Origin: Sinomonas sp. P10A9 | GTDB taxonomy: Bacteria; Actinomycetota; Actinomycetes; Actinomycetales; Micrococcaceae | NCBI RefSeq assembly: GCF_041022165.1 | Contig: NZ_CP163302.1 | Coordinates: forward strand, 1,798,001-1,862,000 | Length of the DNA stretch: 64,000 nt | Direction of reading: 5' to 3' | Shown: piece after piece, positions 37,921 to 47,253 of the stretch | Layout of the letters: the number at the start of each line of letters is the position of its first letter | How positions within the stretch are numbered: the first letter of the stretch is position 1 | Notes under the pieces: model-generated | The model's input: only the letters and a program-made list of their open reading frames with translations | Told to the model about the DNA's origin: nothing | Database searches by the model: none | Program-made: the position numbers and the translations under genes

Positions 37921-38799
37921 CTAGGGAACCGTGAGGACCTCGGCGCCGGTGTCGGTGACGACGAGGGTGTGCTCGAACTGGGCGGTGCGCTTGCGGTCGC
38001 GGGTGACGACCGTCCATTCGTCCTCCCACATGTCCCACTCGATGCCGCCGAGTGTGAGCATCGGCTCGATCGTGAAGACCATGCCCGGCTCCATCACGGT
38101 GCTGTAGGCGGGCGCGGCATCGTAGTGCGGAATGATCAGGCCGGTGTGGAAGGCCTCGCCCACGCCATGCCCGGTGAAGTCCCGCACCACGCCGTACCCG
38201 AAGCGCTTGGCGTAGGCGGCGATGGCACGGCCGATCACGTTGATCTCGCGCCCCGGGGCAACTGCCTTGATGCCCCGGCGCAAGGACTCCTGCGTCCGCT
38301 CCACGAGCAGCCTCGACTCCTCGTCGACATCCCCCACGAGGAACGTGTAGTTGGTGTCGCCGTGCACGCCGTCCTTGTACGCGGTGATGTCGATGTTGAT
38401 GATGTCTCCGTCGGCGAGCACGGTCGAGTCCGGGATGCCGTGGCAGATGACCTCGTTGACCGAGGTGCACAGTGACTTCGGGAAGTCGCGGTAGCCGAGC
38501 GTCGACGGGTATGCACCGTGCGCTATGAGGAACTCGTGGCCCACCCGGTCCAGCTCGTCAGTCGTCACCCCGGCACGGATGTGCCGGCCGACCTCGAGAA
38601 TGGCCTGCGCGGCGATCTTGCTGGCGGCGCGCACCTTCTCGACCTTCTCCGCCGTGAGGACGTTGGACCCGGTGTACTTCGCGGGTGCCTTCTTCCACGC
38701 GTACTCGGGCCGTGGGATCGAAACGGGGACGGGCAGGACAGGGCTCACCGTGCCACGCACAAGCGTGCCGACGGGTGCCGTGGAGGGGGCTGAAGGCAT
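37921..38799 (-). CDS. map: type I methionine aminopeptidase
   Basis: A 292-residue metalloprotease removing the initiator methionine. The N-terminal extension of about 45 residues ([24 protein letters not shown]) is typical of the actinobacterial MapB class, with a proline-rich segment. Metal ligands lie in [22 protein letters not shown] (two Asp), [12 protein letters not shown] (His) and MVFTIEPML (Glu), with the final Glu near [14 protein letters not shown] 38799 has TAGAAT 6 nt upstream and no ribosome site, so leaderless. It is not next to secY/adk here, consistent with a second map gene. Confidence 0.94.
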   Translation of the reverse strand: MPSAPSTAPVGTLVRGTVSPVLPVPVSIPRPEYAWKKAPAKYTGSNVLTAEKVEKVRAASKIAAQAILEVGRHIRAGVTTDELDRVGHEFLIAHGAYPSTLGYRDFPKSLCTSVNEVICHGIPDSTVLADGDIINIDITAYKDGVHGDTNYTFLVGDVDEESRLLVERTQESLRRGIKAVAPGREINVIGRAIAAYAKRFGYGVVRDFTGHGVGEAFHTGLIIPHYDAAPAYSTVMEPGMVFTIEPMLTLGGIEWDMWEDEWTVVTRDRKRTAQFEHTLVVTDTGAEVLTVP

Positions 38800-38805
38800 A
38801 GGGTG

Positions 38806-38811
38806 ATTCTA
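38806..38811 (-). promoter_or_regulatory. -10 element of map, leaderless type
   Basis: TAGAAT on the minus strand, 6 nt before the map ATG. Confidence 0.55.
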
Positions 38812-38896
38812 CTGGTCGAGTGGTTTGATCCGGGTTCAGAATCAAGCCGGACCCGATGGAAATTGCTGGATGACATCGCTTGAGGAGGGCGCGGAG

Positions 38897-39085
38897 ATGG
38901 CCGAGTACTGGTACAACGTCCGTACGCACGAGGTCGAGGAGGACGCACAGAGCGACTGGACCCAGCTGATCGGACCCTACGCGACGCGCGAGGAGGCCGA
39001 GAAGGCCCTCGAGAAGGTCAAGGAGCGCAACCGCGCGTGGGACCCCGCAGATGTCGATGGCGATGGCTGGAGCGACAAGGACTGA
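38897..39085 (+). CDS. small SPOR-like protein
   Basis: A 62-residue acidic protein: MAEYWYNVRTHEVEE, then LIGPYATREEAEKALEKVKERN, and a D/W-rich tail. The YATREEAEKALEKV helix after a short beta strand recalls a minimal SPOR repeat, and actinobacterial relatives are usually labelled SPOR domain-containing protein. AGGAGGG lies 7 nt before ATG 38897; an in-frame ATG at 38870 is possible. No signal peptide, so it is cytoplasmic. Found divergent to map here. Function unknown. Confidence 0.75.
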   Translation: MAEYWYNVRTHEVEEDAQSDWTQLIGPYATREEAEKALEKVKERNRAWDPADVDGDGWSDKD

Positions 39086-39098
39086 CCCATAGGCCCGC

Positions 39099-39983
39099 TC
39101 AGAACGAGTGTTCGGGTCCGGGGAACTGCCCCGTGCGCACCTCGTCATGGTACTGGCGTGCGGCGTCGAGGAGTGCCGTCCGCAGGTCCGCGTACTGCTT
39201 GACGAACTTCGCGACCTTGACGCCCGGACCGCCCCGCAGGCCGGCCATGTCCTGCCACACGAGTACCTGGCCGGTCGTCGCGTTGCCGGCGCCGATGCCG
39301 ATCGTCGGGACCGTCAGCGCGGCGTCGACCGCGGCCGCCGTTGCGGCGGGCACCATCTCCATGAGCACGCAGAACGCCCCGGCCGACTCGAGGGCCTTCG
39401 CGTCCTCGATGAGGCGAGCTGCGTCGTCGCCGCGGCCCTGCACGCGGTACCCGCCGAGCGCGTGCTCGCTCTGGGGAGTGAAGCCGATATGGGCCATGAC
39501 GGGAATGCCCGCCTGGACCATGGCGCGGACCGTGTCCGCGTAGTAGGCCCCGCCTTCGAGCTTCACGGCGTGGGCGAGCCCCTCCTTGAGGAAACGGACG
39601 CCCGTCGCGATGGCCTGGGCAGGGGAGGCCTCGTAACTGCCGAAAGGGAAGTCGGCGACGATGAGGGCGTGCGGGGCCGAGGTTGCGACGGCGCGGACGA
39701 GCGGGATGAGTTCGTCGACTGTGACCGGCAGCGACGTCTCGTGGCCGTAGACGTTGTTCGCAGCGGAATCGCCGATGAGGAGCATCTCGATGCCGGCTTC
39801 GTCGAAGATCCGGGCCGTGTATTGGTCATACGCGGTGAGCATGGCGAAGTGTTCGCCACGTTCCTTGGCCTGGGCCAGATGGTGGACCCGGACGCGTGCG
39901 GTACGCGGCGTCGAGGCCGAGCCGGTCCCGTAGGGCGCAACCGCCTCGTCAGGGCGCTGCTCATCAGAACTCGTGGGGGCCAT
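39099..39983 (-). CDS. panB: ketopantoate hydroxymethyltransferase
   Basis: A 294-residue (beta/alpha)8 enzyme that transfers a hydroxymethyl group from methylenetetrahydrofolate to 2-oxoisovalerate, the first step of pantothenate and CoA synthesis. The signature [26 protein letters not shown] carries the metal-binding Asp. [31 protein letters not shown] and [21 protein letters not shown] follow. ATG 39983 is preferred: TACTCT lies 7 nt upstream (leaderless type), whereas the earlier in-frame start at 40061 would overlap the divergent glnA2. No panC/panD nearby. Confidence 0.94.
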   Translation of the reverse strand: MAPTSSDEQRPDEAVAPYGTGSASTPRTARVRVHHLAQAKERGEHFAMLTAYDQYTARIFDEAGIEMLLIGDSAANNVYGHETSLPVTVDELIPLVRAVATSAPHALIVADFPFGSYEASPAQAIATGVRFLKEGLAHAVKLEGGAYYADTVRAMVQAGIPVMAHIGFTPQSEHALGGYRVQGRGDDAARLIEDAKALESAGAFCVLMEMVPAATAAAVDAALTVPTIGIGAGNATTGQVLVWQDMAGLRGGPGVKVAKFVKQYADLRTALLDAARQYHDEVRTGQFPGPEHSF

Positions 39984-39990
39984 ACGCACG

Positions 39991-39996
39991 AGAGTA
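39991..39996 (-). promoter_or_regulatory. -10 element of panB, leaderless type
   Basis: TACTCT on the minus strand, 7 nt before the panB ATG. Confidence 0.45.
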
Positions 39997-40059
39997 GTCG
40001 ATGCTTCAGTAGAGTGGGGGAAGCGTGCAGGGCCCAGACGGTAAGGATGCGAAGACCCC

Positions 40060-41400
40060 ATGAATCGTCAGCAGGAGTTCGTCCTCCGGACTATCGAGGA
40101 ACGCGACGTGCGCTTTGTCCGTCTCTGGTTCACGGACGTGGTCGGGGCGCTCAAATCGGTGGCGCTCGCCCCGGCCGAGGTGGAGGGGGCCTTCGAGGAG
40201 GGTCTGGGCTTCGACGGGTCCTCGATCGAGGGCCTCGCGCGCGTGTCCGAATCGGACATGCTGCTGCAGCCGGACCCCTCGACCTTCCAGATCCTTCCGT
40301 GGCGCGGCGAGACCGAGCCGACGTCCCGCATGTTCTGCGACATCCTCACACCGGACGGCGAGCCCTCGCTTGCCGATCCGCGCAACGTCCTGCGGCGCAC
40401 GCTCGCGAAGGCCGCCGAGATGGGCTTCACGTGCTATACCCACCCTGAGATCGAGTTCTACCTGCTCGAGTCGGACCAGCTCGGCCCCGATGGTTCGCCG
40501 GTTCCCGCGGACCAGGGCGGCTACTTCGACCACGTCCCCGGCGGCGTCGCGCAGGACTTCCGCCGCACTGTCGTGAACATGCTCGAATCCGTCGGCATCT
40601 CGGTCGAGTTCTCCCACCATGAGGGCGGCCCCGGCCAGAACGAGATCGACCTGCGGTACGCCGATGCGCTCCAGACTGCGGACAACATCATGACGTTCCG
40701 CACCGTCGTGAAGGAGGTCGCGATCCAGCAGAACGGCTACGCGACGTTCATGCCCAAGCCGTTCTCGGCTCATCCGGGCTCCGGGATGCACACGCACTTC
40801 TCCCTCTTCGAAGGCGACAGCAATGCGTTCCACGAGCCCGGGGCGGAGTACCAGCTGTCCAAGACGGCACGCCACTTCATGGCGGGGCTCCTGCGGCATG
40901 CCACCGAGTTCACCGCCGTTACCAACCAGTTCGTGAACTCCTACAAGCGCCTGTGGGGCGGGGGAGAGGCGCCGAGCTACCTCAGCTGGGGCCACAACAA
41001 TCGCTCGGCCCTGGTCCGCGTGCCCCTCTACAAGCCGGGCAAGGGGACGAGTGCCCGGGTCGAATACCGCGGCATCGACTCGGCAACCAACCCGTACCTC
41101 TCCTACGCGGTGCTCCTCGGGGCGGGTCTGAAGGGCATCGAGGAGGAATACGAGCTTCCCGCCGCCGCCGAGGACGACATCTCGGCCCTGACCTCAGCGG
41201 AGCGCCGTGCGCTGGGGCACGCGCCCCTGCCCGCGAGCCTCCATGACGCGGTCAACGCCATGGAGGAATCGGAGCTCATGGCCGAGATCCTGGGCGAGCA
41301 GGTCTTCGAGTACTTCCTGAGGAACAAGCGGCAGGAATGGAACGAGTACCGGCTCGAGGTCACCCCCTACGAGCTGCACCGCAACCTCGGGATCCTCTAG
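40060..41400 (+). CDS. glnA2: glutamine synthetase, GlnA2 type (no adenylylation tyrosine)
   Basis: A 446-residue type I glutamine synthetase-family enzyme. [56 protein letters not shown] and the ATP/glutamate-site [21 protein letters not shown] are intact. The segment that carries the adenylylated Tyr in GlnA1 is replaced by [20 protein letters not shown], with no tyrosine, so GlnE should not control it. This matches actinobacterial GlnA2, also 446 residues in M. tuberculosis. Some GlnA2/3/4 paralogues in Streptomyces act as polyamine gamma-glutamyl ligases, so the true substrate is not certain. A -10-like TAGAGT at 40010 could be its promoter. glnE follows after 9 nt. Confidence 0.92.
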   Translation: MNRQQEFVLRTIEERDVRFVRLWFTDVVGALKSVALAPAEVEGAFEEGLGFDGSSIEGLARVSESDMLLQPDPSTFQILPWRGETEPTSRMFCDILTPDGEPSLADPRNVLRRTLAKAAEMGFTCYTHPEIEFYLLESDQLGPDGSPVPADQGGYFDHVPGGVAQDFRRTVVNMLESVGISVEFSHHEGGPGQNEIDLRYADALQTADNIMTFRTVVKEVAIQQNGYATFMPKPFSAHPGSGMHTHFSLFEGDSNAFHEPGAEYQLSKTARHFMAGLLRHATEFTAVTNQFVNSYKRLWGGGEAPSYLSWGHNNRSALVRVPLYKPGKGTSARVEYRGIDSATNPYLSYAVLLGAGLKGIEEEYELPAAAEDDISALTSAERRALGHAPLPASLHDAVNAMEESELMAEILGEQVFEYFLRNKRQEWNEYRLEVTPYELHRNLGIL

Positions 41401-41409
41401 GAGCACAGG

Positions 41410-44400
41410 GTGGCCCCGAGTCTGACGCGCCGGCTCATCTCGATTGGATCGGCTGATCCGGAGAGGGCGGAGCGGTTCCTCGCGGCCCGCGAGCTCGAAG
41501 GCCTTGACGGTGAGGCGCTCCTCGAGGGCCTCGCGACTGCCCCCGACCCGGACGGCGCCCTCCTGGGTCTCGTGAGGCTTATTGAACGCCGGCCGGACAT
41601 CCGCCAGCTCGTCGAGGCTGGGATCGGCCGGAGCGAGCCGCTCTTCAGGCTGCTCGGCGCCTCCGAGGCCCTCGGCGAGTTCCTCATCCGCCACCCCGAG
41701 CACACCGACGTGTTCAAGACGCACCTCTCCGCGGAACCGGTCGGGGCGGACCCGGCGCTCCTGCGGGAGTCCCTGCTGCGCTCCGTGGGCGCAGACCCCG
41801 GGTCGTCGCGTCCCGTCGCATCGTCGACGGGTCCCCAGGCGTACGCGGCGCTGCGCATCGCCTACCGACGCCATCTCTGCGAGCTCGCCCTGCGTGACCT
41901 CGGCGCCGCATCTCCCACGGACTTCCTGCCGGCCGCTGCCGCGGAACTCTCCGATCTGGCGGGCGCCGCACTCGAGGCGGCCCTGGCGGTTTCGCGAGCA
42001 GAGGCGGAGGCGAGCTTCGGGCGCGAGGAGGTGGCCGCCGTCGCCCTCGCCGTGATCGGCATGGGCAAGTGCGGTGCGCGCGAACTCAACTACATCTCGG
42101 ACGTAGACGTCGTATACGTCATCGAGGCTGAAGGTTCGCCGGACGGTGCAGGGTCCATTGGCTCGGCGTCTGTCGACGCGACGCGTGCGGCCACGATCGG
42201 GACCGCGCTCGCGAGCGGCCTGGCCCGCGCGGTGTGGTCCCCCGGGCGGGAGCCCGCGCTGTGGCAGGTCGACGCGAATCTCAGGCCCGAGGGCCGTGAC
42301 GGGCCCCTCGTGCGGACCCTCGATTCACATCTGGCCTACTATGCGCGCTGGGCCGAGAGCTGGGAATTCCAGGCGCTCCTCAAGGCCCGCTGCATTGCTG
42401 GCGACCGCGATCTCGGCGCGAGGTACGAGGCCGCCGTGAGCCCGCTCGTGTGGGCGTCCGCGGGCCGGGACGGCTTCGTCGAATCGGTGCAGGCGATGCG
42501 TCGCAGGGTCACGGACAACATTCCCGCGGCCGAGGCCGACCGGCAGATCAAGCTGGGCGCGGGGGGCCTGCGCGACGTCGAGTTCACGGTCCAGCTGCTC
42601 CAGCTCGTGCACGGCCGCGCCGACGAGTCGCTGAGGGTCCGCGACACGACGTCGGCCATCGCTGCGCTCGCGGCAGGCGGTTACATCGGGCGCGCGGCCG
42701 CGGTGGAGTTCGACTCCTCGTACCGGTATCTCCGGCTCCTCGAGCACCGCGTGCAGCTGACCAAGCTCCGCAGGACCCACCTCATGCCCACTTCCGATGA
42801 CGCGCTGCGGGCGCTCGCGCGCTCGGTGCAGGGCGTCCTTGAGACCGGACGCCCGTCCCCCGAACAGCTCCTCGACGCGTGGCACAGGACCAAGCGCCGT
42901 GTGCGCGAGCTCCACGAGCGCATCTTCTACCGACCGCTGCTCAACACCGTGGCGAACTTGAGCCCCGACGAGGCGAGGCTCACCCCGGAGGCGGCCCAGG
43001 CCCGGCTCGCGGCTCTGGGCTATAGGGACCCCGTGGGCGCCATGCGGCACATCGAGGCCCTCACGGCAGGCGTGAGCCGGCGTGCGGCGCTCCAGCGGCA
43101 GCTCCTGCCTGTGCTGCTCGGCTGGATCGCCGAGGGCGCGGACCCCGACGGCGGCCTGCTCGCCTTCCGGCGTGTGAGCGAGGCCTTGGGCACGACCCAT
43201 TGGTATCTGGGACTCCTGCGGGACTCTGCCGCTGCGGCCGAGCGTCTCTCCCACGTGCTTGCCGATTCCCGACTCATCGCAGATCTCCTCGAGGTTTCGC
43301 CGGAGTCGGTCAAATGGCTCGGCAGCGATGCGGACCTCGAGCCGTTGACCCTCGAGTCCCAGTGGCAGGAGATCAAGTCCAAGCTCTCCCGTCACACGGA
43401 GCATGAGGCGGCCATGCGCCTTGTCCGGCTTATCAGGCGGCGCGAGATCCTGCGGATCGCCCTGGCAGACAGTTCAGGGGTGATCGACCCGGACGCGGTC
43501 GGCCGCGCGCTCTCTGACGCGGACCAGGCCGCGGTCCTCGGGGCGCTCAGGATCGCCGAGGCCGCGGCGGAGGAGGCCGACGGCGCGCTGCTCACCCACG
43601 TTCTCGTCGTCGCCATGGGGCGTCAGGGAGGCCGCGAGATCGGCTATGGGTCGGACGCCGACGTCATCTACGTGCATCGGCCACTGCCAGGTGCCGAGCC
43701 CGAGGCGGCGCAGCGCCAGGCGCTGTCCATCGTTGGCACCCTGTCCGCTCTCCTCACCCAGCCGCTCAAGCCTCCGGTTCTGGCCGAGCGCGTCCTCGCC
43801 CTTGACGCCGATCTGCGGCCCGAAGGGAAGAATGGAGCGCTGGTCCGCTCGATCGACTCCTTCGCCGAGTACTACCGGCGCTGGGCGCTCGTGTGGGAGG
43901 CCCAGGCACTCCTGCGGGCCCGGCCCATGGCGGGCGACGACAGCCTCGCCCACGACTTCATGGCCCTCGTCGATACCGTGCGGTACCCCGAGGAGCTCTC
44001 AGCCGCCGATATCCGGGAGATCCGGCGGATCAAGGCCCGGGTCGAGTCCGAGCGGCTGCCGCGGGGCGCGGACCCGTCCCGCCACGTGAAGCTCGGACGC
44101 GGTGGACTGAGCGACGTTGAATGGCTCGTGCAGCTGCTCCAGCTCCAGCACGGAGCTAGGCATCCCGAGCTGCGGAGCACCGGCACGATGGAAGCGCTCT
44201 CGGCCGCCTCGACGCTGGGCCTCATCCCGGCGGACGAGGCGGAACTCCTCGCCGAGGCGTGGCGGCTCGCGAGCCGCATCCGGAGCGCGAACGTAGCCTG
44301 GAGCGGGCGGGCGTCGGATCTCCTGCCGTCCTCGCGCCGGGATCTCGAGGCCGTGGCGCGGTGGTGCGGTTATCCCCAGGACCAGGCGAGTGCACTCGAG

Positions 44401-44472
44401 CAGCACTATCTCAATGTCACCCGCCGGGCTCGGCAGGTGTTCGAGCGACGCTTCTACGCGGCAGAGCCGTGA
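41410..44472 (+). CDS. glnE: glutamine synthetase adenylyltransferase/deadenylase
   Basis: A 1020-residue two-headed enzyme that adds and removes AMP on a tyrosine of glutamine synthetase. Two related nucleotidyltransferase halves are visible: GMGKCGARELNYISDVDV near residue 217 and AMGRQGGREIGYGSDADV near residue 735, each with the paired aspartates, and each followed by a DANLRPEG/DADLRPEG box and LGAGGLRDVEF or LGRGGLSDVEW. The first half normally deadenylylates and the second adenylylates. GTG 41410 follows AGGAGCACAGG. It is probably co-transcribed with glnA2, but its likely target is GlnA1 at 44977, which keeps the tyrosine. Confidence 0.96.
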   Translation: MAPSLTRRLISIGSADPERAERFLAARELEGLDGEALLEGLATAPDPDGALLGLVRLIERRPDIRQLVEAGIGRSEPLFRLLGASEALGEFLIRHPEHTDVFKTHLSAEPVGADPALLRESLLRSVGADPGSSRPVASSTGPQAYAALRIAYRRHLCELALRDLGAASPTDFLPAAAAELSDLAGAALEAALAVSRAEAEASFGREEVAAVALAVIGMGKCGARELNYISDVDVVYVIEAEGSPDGAGSIGSASVDATRAATIGTALASGLARAVWSPGREPALWQVDANLRPEGRDGPLVRTLDSHLAYYARWAESWEFQALLKARCIAGDRDLGARYEAAVSPLVWASAGRDGFVESVQAMRRRVTDNIPAAEADRQIKLGAGGLRDVEFTVQLLQLVHGRADESLRVRDTTSAIAALAAGGYIGRAAAVEFDSSYRYLRLLEHRVQLTKLRRTHLMPTSDDALRALARSVQGVLETGRPSPEQLLDAWHRTKRRVRELHERIFYRPLLNTVANLSPDEARLTPEAAQARLAALGYRDPVGAMRHIEALTAGVSRRAALQRQLLPVLLGWIAEGADPDGGLLAFRRVSEALGTTHWYLGLLRDSAAAAERLSHVLADSRLIADLLEVSPESVKWLGSDADLEPLTLESQWQEIKSKLSRHTEHEAAMRLVRLIRRREILRIALADSSGVIDPDAVGRALSDADQAAVLGALRIAEAAAEEADGALLTHVLVVAMGRQGGREIGYGSDADVIYVHRPLPGAEPEAAQRQALSIVGTLSALLTQPLKPPVLAERVLALDADLRPEGKNGALVRSIDSFAEYYRRWALVWEAQALLRARPMAGDDSLAHDFMALVDTVRYPEELSAADIREIRRIKARVESERLPRGADPSRHVKLGRGGLSDVEWLVQLLQLQHGARHPELRSTGTMEALSAASTLGLIPADEAELLAEAWRLASRIRSANVAWSGRASDLLPSSRRDLEAVARWCGYPQDQASALEQHYLNVTRRARQVFERRFYAAEP

Positions 44473-44509
44473 TCCCCACGGCGCACCGGACGGATGAAGG
44501 GAATGACTG

Positions 44510-44836
44510 ATGGATGAGACGATCGACCTCGGCCGCGCGGCAGCGGACGAGCTGGAGAAGGCGCGCCAGAGCCCACATGGCCGCAGCGCCCGGGCACTCC
44601 TGCACGACGGGCACTTGAGGCACACACTCCTGGCGATTCTCGACGGCCAGGTGCTCGGCGACCACGCCAAGCCGGTCGCCGCGACCCTCCAGGTGCTCTC
44701 GGGCACGTTCGTGGTGCGCGGGGGAGACGCCGAGCTGCGCCTCAGCGCCGGCCAGCTCGCTGTGCTCCCGGGTCCACGCCACGACGTGACCGCGGAGGGC
44801 GACTCGGCCGGAATCCTCACGACCCTCGCTGGATAG
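44510..44836 (+). CDS. small cupin protein
   Basis: A 108-residue single-domain cupin. After a helical start (AAADELEKARQSPHGRSARALLHDG) come beta strands of a jelly roll: HAKPVAATLQVLSGTFVVRGGDAELRLSAGQLAVLPGPRHDVTAEGDSAGILTTL. The usual metal-binding motif G(X)5HXH is degenerate (only the His in DHAKP and in PGPRHDV are obvious), so it may bind a small ligand without redox chemistry. It follows glnE by 37 nt, with a good purine-rich site, and is followed by a strong hairpin; it is therefore probably the last gene of glnA2-glnE-cupin. Function unknown. Confidence 0.78.
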   Translation: MDETIDLGRAAADELEKARQSPHGRSARALLHDGHLRHTLLAILDGQVLGDHAKPVAATLQVLSGTFVVRGGDAELRLSAGQLAVLPGPRHDVTAEGDSAGILTTLAG

Positions 44837-44888
44837 CCCGGGCGCCGCACACGTCTGCGTTTGCAGTGGCACTGTGAAGCCAGGGATG

Positions 44889-44945
44889 ACGACGGCGCCC
44901 CTCGCCTTCCGCCGGTTGGCAGCAGGAGGCGAGGGGCGCCGTCGT
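44889..44945. terminator. 19-bp hairpin between cupin and glnA1
   Basis: Bases 44889-44907 pair perfectly with 44927-44945 around a 19-nt loop, between convergent genes. A bidirectional terminator is likely. Confidence 0.7.
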
Positions 44946-44976
44946 GCGCGGACAGGCCGCGCCGGGAGGGCGAGGA

Positions 44977-46401
44977 TCAGACCCCGAAGTAGAGCTCGAA
45001 CTCGTAGGGGTTCGGGCGCAGCGAGAGCGGCATGATCTCCTTCTCCCGCTTGTAGGCAACCCACGTCTCGATGAGGTCCTGGGTGAAGACGCCACCTGCC
45101 TGGAGGAACTCGTTGTCGGCTTCGAGGGCCTCGAGGGCCTCCTCGAGGGAACCCGGAGCCTTCGGGATGTCGCGGGCCTCCTCGACCGGAAGCTCGTAGA
45201 GGTCCTTGTCGATCGGAGCCGGCGGCTCGATGCGGTTGCGGATGCCGTCGATGCCGGCCATGAGCTGGGCCGAGAACGCGAGGTACGGGTTCGACGACGG
45301 GTCCGGCGCGCGGAACTCGATGCGTTTCGCCTTCGGGTTCGAGCCCGTGATCGGGATCCGGATGCCGGCGGAGCGGTTGCCCTGCGAGTACACCATGTTG
45401 ACCGGGGCCTCGAAGCCCTTGACGAGGCGCTTGTACGAGTTCACCGTCGGGTTCGTGAACGCAAGCACCGCGGAGGAGTGCTTCAGGAGGCCGCCGATGT
45501 ACCAGCGGGCGAGGTCCGAGAGGTTGGCGTAGCCCTTCTCGTCGTAGAAGAGCGGCTCGCTGCCGTTCCACAGGGACTGGTGGCAGTGCATGCCCGAACC
45601 GTTGTCGCCGAAGATGGGCTTCGGCATGAAGGTTACGGTCTTGCCCCACTCGAGCGCCGTGTTCTTGATGATGTACTTGAACTTCTGAAGATCGTCCGCA
45701 GCACGCACGAGCGTCGAGAAGCGGTAGTTGATCTCGGCCTGGCCAGCGGCGCCGACCTCGTGGTGGGAGCGCTCGACCTCGAGGCCTGCGGCGTCGAGGG
45801 CGAGGCACATGGCGTCGCGGAGGTCCGCCTGGTGGTCCACGGGGGCCACCGGGAAGTACCCGCTCTTGAACGGCGTCTTGTTGCCGAGGTTGCCGCCCTC
45901 TTCCTCGCGGCCCGAGTTCCACGGGGCCTCGATCGAGTCGACCTTGTAGAAGGAACCCTGCGGAGAGGACTCGAACTGGACGTTGTCGAAGACGAAGAAC
46001 TCGGCCTCGGGGGCGAAGAACGCCGTGTCTGCGATGCCGGTGGAGGCGAGGTACGCCTCGGCGCGCTCTGCTACGCCGCGCGGATCGCGGTGGTACGGCT
46101 CGCCTGTGCGCGGGTTCACGATCGAGAAGTTCAGCGCGAGGGTCTTCTCGACGCGGAACGGGTCGAGGAACGCCGTTGTGACATCCGGGATGAGCTGCAT
46201 GTCAGACTCGGCGATGCCCTGGAATCCGCGGATCGAGGAACCGTCGAACAGCTGGCCGTTCTTGAAGAAGTCGTCGTCGACCGTCTTGGCCGGGATGTTG
46301 AAGTGCTGCTGGACGCCCGGGAGATCGGTGAAACGGATATCGACGAACTTGACGTCCTCATCCTTGATGTATGTGAGGACTTCATCCGCAGATTTGAACA
46401 T
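44977..46401 (-). CDS. glnA: glutamine synthetase type I (GlnA1)
   Basis: A 474-residue main glutamine synthetase, making glutamine from glutamate, ammonia and ATP as a dodecamer. [29 protein letters not shown]-like region, [36 protein letters not shown] and [19 protein letters not shown] are all present. Tyr402 in [15 protein letters not shown] is the expected adenylylation site, so GlnE at 41410 should act on it. ATG 46401 is preceded by GGAGTACAG. The 267-nt gap upstream holds a small palindrome GCGAT-C-ATCGC (46441-46451) that could bind a nitrogen regulator, but I see no clear GlnR or AmtR box. Confidence 0.96.
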   Translation of the reverse strand: MFKSADEVLTYIKDEDVKFVDIRFTDLPGVQQHFNIPAKTVDDDFFKNGQLFDGSSIRGFQGIAESDMQLIPDVTTAFLDPFRVEKTLALNFSIVNPRTGEPYHRDPRGVAERAEAYLASTGIADTAFFAPEAEFFVFDNVQFESSPQGSFYKVDSIEAPWNSGREEEGGNLGNKTPFKSGYFPVAPVDHQADLRDAMCLALDAAGLEVERSHHEVGAAGQAEINYRFSTLVRAADDLQKFKYIIKNTALEWGKTVTFMPKPIFGDNGSGMHCHQSLWNGSEPLFYDEKGYANLSDLARWYIGGLLKHSSAVLAFTNPTVNSYKRLVKGFEAPVNMVYSQGNRSAGIRIPITGSNPKAKRIEFRAPDPSSNPYLAFSAQLMAGIDGIRNRIEPPAPIDKDLYELPVEEARDIPKAPGSLEEALEALEADNEFLQAGGVFTQDLIETWVAYKREKEIMPLSLRPNPYEFELYFGV

Positions 46402-46656
46402 CTGTACTCCTAATGCGTCGGTGGTAACAGTCGGGCCGGCGCGATCATCGCACGCGCATGCACTGCGCGGCGCCGAACGCCTCGCTGCAACTGGTACCAC
46501 ACTACGAACAGGGGGTTTCCCGTCCATGTCGGCATTGTTTCGGCGAGGTTACGCGGCCCGACCCCGTGTAAACGCTAGCGGCACGTGATCCCGAGGGCCA
46601 GCCCGCGCCCAGAAGTCGTCCGCTGACCCCGGGCAGGTCGGGGGTTCTGACGCTCC

Positions 46657-46662
46657 TAGAAT
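46657..46662 (+). promoter_or_regulatory. -10 element of the RDD gene, leaderless type
   Basis: TAGAAT followed by 6 nt and ATG 46669; no ribosome site. Confidence 0.55.
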
Positions 46663-46668
46663 GGATGG

Positions 46669-47103
46669 ATGATCGACCGCAGAGACATCGGATCCTGGAT
46701 CAGTGGCCCCCAGCTCGCTGAAGGGGACTTCCCGGGGAGGCGGCTGGGCATGCCGCGCACGGGACCGGGCTCCGTAGGCCGGCCGGGGCGCCGCGTCCTG
46801 GCGTTGTGCATTGACTGGGCAGCGTCCTACGCGATCGCCGCCGCGTTCTTCGGCGGAAGCCAGATGTCGATCCTCCTCGTGTTCGCCCTCGAACAGGTGC
46901 TTCTCGTCGGGTTGGCGGGCTTCGGCCTCGGCCACCGGCTCGCGGGCCTCAAGGTGCGTCGCCTCGATGGCGGGTCGGTCGGGATTCCGCGGGCGGCTCT
47001 GCGCACGCTCCTGCTGTGCCTCGTGATCCCCGCGGTGATCTTCGACCCGGACCAGCGAGGCATCCACGACAAGGCCGCGGGGACCGTCGTCACGCGCCTC
47101 TAG
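46669..47103 (+). CDS. RDD-family membrane protein
   Basis: A 144-residue protein. After a ~40-residue polar start it has the RDD pattern: GRRVLALCIDWAASYAIAAAF (Arg and Asp of the first helix), a second helix MSILLVFALEQVLLVGLAGFGLGHRLAGLKVRRLDG, and a third PRAALRTLLLCLVIPAVIFDPDQRGIHDKAAGTVVTRL with the usual DxxxRxxHDKxAGT ending. The role of RDD proteins is mostly unknown; some relatives are Na+/H+ antiporters. In actinobacteria an RDD gene beside glnA1 and DUF4191-lipA is a common arrangement. Its ATG start is leaderless. Confidence 0.88.
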   Translation: MIDRRDIGSWISGPQLAEGDFPGRRLGMPRTGPGSVGRPGRRVLALCIDWAASYAIAAAFFGGSQMSILLVFALEQVLLVGLAGFGLGHRLAGLKVRRLDGGSVGIPRAALRTLLLCLVIPAVIFDPDQRGIHDKAAGTVVTRL

Positions 47104-47190
47104 AAGCCCACCTGCACGCACCTCTGAGGTCACCGGTCGTAGCTCCCTGAAAGCGATGGGGCTGAAAGTGATCGGGCTGCAGCCGGCATG

Positions 47191-47224
47191 CGAAAGGCCC
47201 CGGCAGTCCTGCCGGGGCCTTTCG
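47191..47224. terminator. bidirectional terminator, RDD/DUF4191
   Basis: CGAAAGGCCCCGGCAG (47191-47206) is complementary to CTGCCGGGGCCTTTCG (47209-47224). The CTTTCG end supplies short T/A runs on each strand. It is placed between convergent genes. Confidence 0.85.
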
Positions 47225-47253
47225 CTTCAGAGTGCGGTTATTCCGTGCCTTTC

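Noticed and set aside
44417..45922. Minus-strand 500-codon frame overlapping glnE end and glnA1
   Set aside because: Out-of-frame shadow of glnA1; the product is Arg/Pro/Gly-rich with no domain.
46402..46668. GlnR or AmtR box before glnA1
   Set aside because: No GTNAC-N6-GAAAC-type or AmtR-like site could be seen; only a short GCGAT-C-ATCGC palindrome.
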